64,000 bases of DNA from Qipengyuania soli (GTDB lineage: Bacteria > Pseudomonadota > Alphaproteobacteria > Sphingomonadales > Sphingomonadaceae). Location of the stretch: assembly GCF_015529805.1 (NCBI RefSeq), contig NZ_CP064654.1, positions 2,108,001 to 2,172,000 of the forward strand, given 5' to 3'. Shown here piece by piece: positions 60,271 through 64,000 of this stretch. The notes under the pieces are model-generated. The model was not told where the DNA came from. It made no database searches and saw only the letters and a list, made by a program, of their open reading frames with translations. Each line of letters starts with the position of its first letter. The first letter of the stretch is position 1. A program made the position numbers and the translations under genes.

Positions 60271-61002
60271 TCACAAGGGTCGCACCACCGCCCAGCGCAG
60301 CGGGCGGTCGGCCGCCTCGCTCTTGTACCAGCGATTGGCGGTCCACATCAGCCACGGGCGCGAGGCATAGTCGGGTTCGAACCAGCTGCGCTCCAGCCAT
60401 AGCTGGCGATCGATGCGGCGCGATACGCCATATTCGTCCTCGAAAGCCTCGCTCGGCGCAAGGATGACGGCTTTGCCCGCATGCGCCTCGATCTGGTTGA
60501 CCAGCGTCATTAGTTCGCTCTGCACCGCAGCGTCGGACACCCGTTCAGGACAATCGGCGGCTGTCTGATCGAGCAGGATCACGGGTGGCAGCAGGTCGCT
60601 GTCGCGCGGCACCATGGTCACGAAATTGGCCGACTGCCCATCCGCCACGGCACAGGGGTCGAAGACGTGGACCGCCCCGACCTCCAGCCCCGCATCGCGC
60701 GCCCTGGAAAAGTTCTGCGCAAAGCCCGCATCCCTGCCCTTCGCGCCGCGACTTGCCTCGAGATAGGCAAAACGCGCGCCGAGCCCGGCAAGCGTGTCGA
60801 AGGACACCGGCCCATCCGCCGCTCCGACCAGCGCACCCTGGTCCGGCCAGGTAGCCTCGTCGGGTCGCCAGCTACGCCCCTGCGTCCAGGCATAGGCTGC
60901 TCCGACCAGCGCCACCAGCAGCAGGAAGAACGCCATCAAGGCCGAGCGCGAGACTTGCCGTGGCCGCGTGGCCTTGCGCTTCCTCGTCGATTTGCGTGCC
61001 AT
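60271..61002 (-). CDS. GH25 lysozyme-like membrane protein
   Basis: The 243-residue protein begins with a Lys/Arg-rich segment and a membrane helix (ALMAFFLLLVALVGAAYAW), then a GH25 (Chalaropsis-type lysozyme) domain with FAYLEASRGAKGRDAGFAQNF, which holds the usual Glu. The end WLMWTANRWYKSEAADRPL fits the family. It may cleave peptidoglycan near the membrane. A DxE motif typical of GH25 is not clean, so activity is uncertain. ATG 61002 is chosen, following a basic start MARKSTRKRK. Confidence 0.8.
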   Translation of the reverse strand: MARKSTRKRKATRPRQVSRSALMAFFLLLVALVGAAYAWTQGRSWRPDEATWPDQGALVGAADGPVSFDTLAGLGARFAYLEASRGAKGRDAGFAQNFSRARDAGLEVGAVHVFDPCAVADGQSANFVTMVPRDSDLLPPVILLDQTAADCPERVSDAAVQSELMTLVNQIEAHAGKAVILAPSEAFEDEYGVSRRIDRQLWLERSWFEPDYASRPWLMWTANRWYKSEAADRPLRWAVVRPL

Positions 61003-61015
61003 GAAATGCGCCCCT

Positions 61016-61519
61016 TCAGCCCTTGATATGCAGGACGCAAATGAGTGTGAAAAGGCGGCGCGCGGTTGCGAAGTCGGTTTCGACCTTGTCTTCGAGCCGC
61101 TCCAGCAGGAGTTCCGCGGCGCGGTTGTGAACCCCACGGCGGGCCATGTCGATCGTCTCGATCTCCATCGGAGTCGCCTTGCGGATGGCCTGGTAATAGC
61201 TGTCGCAGATGGCGAAATACTCGCGGATCGGGCGCCGGAAACGGGCCAGGCCGAGGAGCAGTTCTTCCAGCAACCGGTCTTCGGTATCGGAGATCGTCAT
61301 CAGCAGGCGGCCGTCGCGCACCGCCAGGCGAAGGTTATATGGCCCGGTCTCCCCACGCTCGACTGAACGCAACGGCTTGAAGGTATTCTCCTCGATCAGG
61401 TCGAAGATGGCGATGCGCCGTTCCTGTTCGATATCGGCATTGCGCCAGATGATCGTCTCCTCATCGAGCTCGATATGCGCGATCCGATGGTCGCCGGAGG
61501 AGTTTGTTGAATCGGTCAT
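61016..61519 (-). CDS. UPF0262 family protein
   Basis: The 167-residue protein has the UPF0262 signatures HRIAHIELDEETIIWRNADIE, RRIAIFDLIEENTF and PYNLRLAVRDGRLLM. Function is unknown; the family is confined to alphaproteobacteria. ATG 61519 is chosen (MTDSTNSSGD). It is divergent from dnaB, with 138 nt between starts that include a DnaA box-like site, and is followed by the GH25 gene. Confidence 0.9.
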   Translation of the reverse strand: MTDSTNSSGDHRIAHIELDEETIIWRNADIEQERRIAIFDLIEENTFKPLRSVERGETGPYNLRLAVRDGRLLMTISDTEDRLLEELLLGLARFRRPIREYFAICDSYYQAIRKATPMEIETIDMARRGVHNRAAELLLERLEDKVETDFATARRLFTLICVLHIKG

Positions 61520-61580
61520 GCCTTCAGGCTGCTTTCGCAAGATAGGCGGGGTGCGGCAAGGGCTTGGCGCAGTGTCCCCA

Positions 61581-61589
61581 CTATCCACA
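61581..61589. promoter_or_regulatory. DnaA box-like site upstream of dnaB
   Basis: CTATCCACA differs at one position from the consensus TTATCCACA. It lies in the gap between UPF0262 and dnaB, 69 nt before the dnaB start. A single site is weak evidence for regulation. Confidence 0.35.
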
Positions 61590-61657
61590 GGCGACGATTG
61601 AAAAATAGCGTGCCAAATCGCTTGTCACTGGCACGCCGCGCCATGCATTGGGAGTGG

Positions 61658-63178
61658 ATGGCCGACACCGATCTTCTCTTCCCCGCCGATGATTCGACTG
61701 CAGACAAGGCGGCGAAAGGCGTACAGCTGCCCGCCAACCTCGAGGCGGAAGCGGCCTATCTCGGTGCGGTGCTGATCGACAACCGGGTGATCGAGGAACT
61801 GACCACCCCGCTGATGGTCGAGCATTTCCACGAGCCGGTCCACCAGCGCATCTACGAGCGCATCCTCAAGCTGATCGAGCGCAATTCGGTGGCGACGCCG
61901 GTGACGCTCAAGCCCTATTTCGAGAGCGACGAGGCGCTCAAGCAGCTCGGCGGGACGACCTATCTCGCGCAGCTGACCGCCGACGGCCAGGGCCTGCTGC
62001 ACCCGCGCGAACTGGCCGAACAGATTTACGACCTCGCCCTGCTGCGCCAGCTGGTGACGGTGGGCCGCAACCTCGTCGAGGGCGCACTCGACACTTCGGA
62101 CGAGGTCGAACCGCTCAAGAAGATCGAGCAGGCAGAAGCCGATCTCTACCGCGTCGCCGAAGGGGCGACGACGGGCAGCGAGGCGCAGAGTTTCCGCACC
62201 GCGGCCTTCGGCGCGCTACAGGTGGTCCAGGCTGCGATGAATTCGGGCGGGCGCTTTTCGGGCAAGACCACCGGCCTCGACACGATCAACGACAAGACCA
62301 GCGGCCTGCACAATTCCGACCTCGTGATCCTCGCGGGGCGTCCGGCGATGGGCAAGACCTCGCTGGCGACCAACATCGCCTTCAACGCTGCCTCACGCCT
62401 GATGCGCGACCTGCGCGACGGGATCGACCGCGCGGATTCGCCCGGGGCAGGCGTTGCGTTTTTCAGCCTCGAAATGAGCGCCGACCAGCTGGCAACGCGT
62501 ATCCTTGCCGAACAGGCGGAGATTTCGAGCGAGAAGCTGCGTTCTGGCAAGCTGTCGCGCGACGAATTCCAGCGCCTGTCCTTCGCCAGCCAGGAACTGA
62601 CCGACCTCCCGCTTTACATCGACGACACGCCGGCCCTAACCATCGGCGCACTGCGCACCCGCGCGCGGCGGTTGAAGCGGCGGCATGATATCGGCCTCGT
62701 CGTGGTCGACTACCTTCAGCTGCTGCAGGGGTCGGGTCGCGCAAGCGACAATCGCGTCAACGAAATCTCCGAGATCAGCCGCGGATTGAAAACGCTGGCC
62801 AAGGAGCTTCATGTTCCGGTTATCGCGCTGTCCCAGCTGTCACGTCAGGTCGAGAGCCGCGAAGACAAGCGGCCCCAGCTTTCCGACCTGCGCGAATCCG
62901 GCTCGATCGAGCAGGACGCGGACATGGTATGGTTCATCTACCGAGCGGAATACTACCACAACGCGCTGAAGCCCGACACGCCGGACGAAACCTCGTCGGA
63001 AGACGTGCGGATGAAATATGCCGAGTGGGAGGCCAAGCATCTCGAACTGGTCAACAAGGCCACGCTGATTGTTGCCAAGCAGCGCCATGGTTCGACCGGC
63101 AACGTGCCCCTGCTGTTCCACAGCGAGTATACCAAGTTCAGCAGCCCCGATATCCGCTACACGGACGACTACGAATAG
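61658..63178 (+). CDS. dnaB: replicative DNA helicase DnaB
   Basis: The 506-residue hexameric helicase unwinds DNA at the replication fork. It has an N-terminal DnaB domain (about 25-125) and a RecA-like C-terminal domain with Walker A GRPAMGKTS, FFSLEMSADQL and VVDYLQLLQG (Walker B), and RESGSIEQDADMV. GGGAGTGG lies just before ATG 61658; an upstream ATG at 61598 has no ribosome site. It converges with a phospholipase D-family gene, the stops 2 nt apart. Confidence 0.96.
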   Translation: MADTDLLFPADDSTADKAAKGVQLPANLEAEAAYLGAVLIDNRVIEELTTPLMVEHFHEPVHQRIYERILKLIERNSVATPVTLKPYFESDEALKQLGGTTYLAQLTADGQGLLHPRELAEQIYDLALLRQLVTVGRNLVEGALDTSDEVEPLKKIEQAEADLYRVAEGATTGSEAQSFRTAAFGALQVVQAAMNSGGRFSGKTTGLDTINDKTSGLHNSDLVILAGRPAMGKTSLATNIAFNAASRLMRDLRDGIDRADSPGAGVAFFSLEMSADQLATRILAEQAEISSEKLRSGKLSRDEFQRLSFASQELTDLPLYIDDTPALTIGALRTRARRLKRRHDIGLVVVDYLQLLQGSGRASDNRVNEISEISRGLKTLAKELHVPVIALSQLSRQVESREDKRPQLSDLRESGSIEQDADMVWFIYRAEYYHNALKPDTPDETSSEDVRMKYAEWEAKHLELVNKATLIVAKQRHGSTGNVPLLFHSEYTKFSSPDIRYTDDYE

Positions 63179-63179
63179 G

Positions 63180-64000
63180 TCAGATGCCCAGGTTCAGCCT
63201 GCGCGTCACCGTGTAGTCGATTACCGAGACCAGCACCCAGCCCATCCACCAGCGCACGCGGTTGAACACGGTGCGCCGCTGGCGATGCAGTTCAGGGGTG
63301 ATCTCCTCCGACGCGGCAATCTGGCGTCCGATATATTCGCGCAGCGTGTCGGCGAGCACGCGGTCCTCGATCCGCAGCATGATCTCGAGGTTGAGATAAA
63401 GGCTGCGCATGTCGAAATTGGCGCTGCCCATGTAAACCGCGTCGTCGAGCACCAGCAGCTTCGTGTGCAGCTTGCACGGGCTGAACTCCCAGATCTTCGC
63501 CCCACGCTTGAGCAGGTAGGAGTAGAGCGAGCGCGTCGCTCCAAGCGTTGCGCCATTGTCGCTCTTGGCCGCCATCAGCAGGCGGGTATGGCCCTTGCGT
63601 GCCACCCGCGCGATGCGCCGAAGGAGTGTGTAGGGCGGCGAAAAGTAGGCCATGAAGATGTCGAGCTTCTCGCCATCGACGAGATCACGGGTGACGCTGC
63701 GTGCCCAACTCGACAGACCTCGTGTCGGTCCACCGACCAGCCAGCGCGCATGGCCTTCGGGCGCGGTCCACTCCCACTTGCCGACCGTTTCGCGAATGGC
63801 GCGGAAATGGGCATCCTTATCGTCGGTCCAGTCGGCGAGGCGCTCGAACCAGTCGGTAAGGCCTCCCACCGCATCGCCCTCGATCCCGATGGCGAGGTCG
63901 TTCCAGCCGTTCTCTTCCGGCGGGGCGAAATAGCTATCCTCGATGTTGAACCCGCCGAACAGCGCACGCTTGCCGTCGGCGATGACCATCTTCTGGTGGT
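63180..64000 (-). CDS. phospholipase D-family protein (cardiolipin synthase-like), N-terminus cut by window edge
   Basis: The frame is open to the window end, so the start is missing. Two HKD motifs are seen: HHQKMVIAD at the edge, and KLHTKLLVLDDAVYMGSANFD. The order fits cardiolipin synthase (ClsB-like) enzymes, which join phosphatidyl groups, or other PLD hydrolases. A short hydrophobic stretch near the C-terminus (WWMGWVLVSVIDYTVTRR) may contact the membrane. It converges with dnaB. Confidence 0.87.
   Translation of the reverse strand, partial: HQKMVIADGKRALFGGFNIEDSYFAPPEENGWNDLAIGIEGDAVGGLTDWFERLADWTDDKDAHFRAIRETVGKWEWTAPEGHARWLVGGPTRGLSSWARSVTRDLVDGEKLDIFMAYFSPPYTLLRRIARVARKGHTRLLMAAKSDNGATLGATRSLYSYLLKRGAKIWEFSPCKLHTKLLVLDDAVYMGSANFDMRSLYLNLEIMLRIEDRVLADTLREYIGRQIAASEEITPELHRQRRTVFNRVRWWMGWVLVSVIDYTVTRRLNLGI

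Noticed and set aside
1-64000. Mobile elements, prophage, CRISPR arrays, toxin-antitoxin or defence islands
   Set aside because: I looked for transposases, integrases, repeats with spacers and known defence domains and saw none; composition and gene types are those of core chromosome.

Overview
This 64 kb window is ordinary, densely packed chromosome of a GC-rich alphaproteobacterium, most likely of the order Sphingomonadales and possibly the family Erythrobacteraceae. That placement is an inference from gene content: a CC_3452-family secreted protein, UPF0262 beside dnaB, a DUF1674 protein, rpsT next to dnaA, the hflK-hflC-degP run, the C-minus form of ribosomal protein L36, and frequent GTG/TTG starts. 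I see no rRNA, CRISPR array, insertion sequence, prophage or integrase. Base composition looks even and the gaps between genes are short.

Layout. 1-8.9 kb: a truncated flavin disulfide oxidoreductase, a short-chain dehydrogenase/epimerase, then a co-directional minus-strand run of a complete type I secretion system (tolC-like, ABC transporter, HlyD adaptor), a small lipoprotein and a pair of sugar/nucleotidyl transferases. A tRNA-Lys with its own promoter lies just upstream of this run. 9-20.5 kb: metabolic and repair genes, including folK, an M20 peptidase, N-carbamoylputrescine amidase, a SIMPL-domain lipoprotein, a secreted methyltransferase-like protein, msrA, two convergent related membrane proteins, rsmB and a cytochrome P450. 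20.5-31.4 kb: hemH, a Tat-exported molybdenum hydroxylase large subunit, an Mrp-type iron-sulfur carrier ATPase, hflK-hflC, a DegP-type protease, a class A penicillin-binding protein and msrB. 31.5-38.3 kb: rpsT, dnaA, a tiny KOW-like gene, DUF983, a MoeB/ThiF-type E1 enzyme, sirtuin, dapB, a potassium channel and nth. 38.3-46.2 kb: membrane and housekeeping genes such as a dicarboxylate symporter, dapE, S1/P1 nuclease, GST, rlmJ and a pseudouridine synthase. 46.3-49.6 kb: the conserved yihA-yidC-yidD-rnpA-rpmH cluster. 49.7-64 kb: a ClpP-fold secreted protein, comM, a TonB-like protein, an HxlR regulator facing a CC_3452 gene, a HAD phosphatase, L36, galE, a DUF4136 lipoprotein joined to an M14 carboxypeptidase, LD-carboxypeptidase, cdd, a GH25 protein, UPF0262, dnaB and a truncated phospholipase D-family gene.

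How the genes work together. Several themes recur: replication (dnaA, dnaB), ribosome and membrane-protein biogenesis (rpmH, rnpA, yidD, yidC, yihA, rpsT, L36, rsmB, rlmJ), envelope quality control and peptidoglycan (hflKC, degP, PBP1A, dapB, dapE, LD-carboxypeptidase), and oxidative repair (msrA, msrB, nth). I found no clearly new multi-gene system. The most noteworthy signals are cis-acting: a 12-bp inverted repeat that buries the start codon of the SIMPL lipoprotein, terminator-like hairpins within and after the rpmH leader, palindromic operators before the P450, the HxlR/CC_3452 pair and the TonB-like gene, two genes that seem to need non-canonical ATT and CTG starts, and two tiny conserved-looking genes of under 60 codons.
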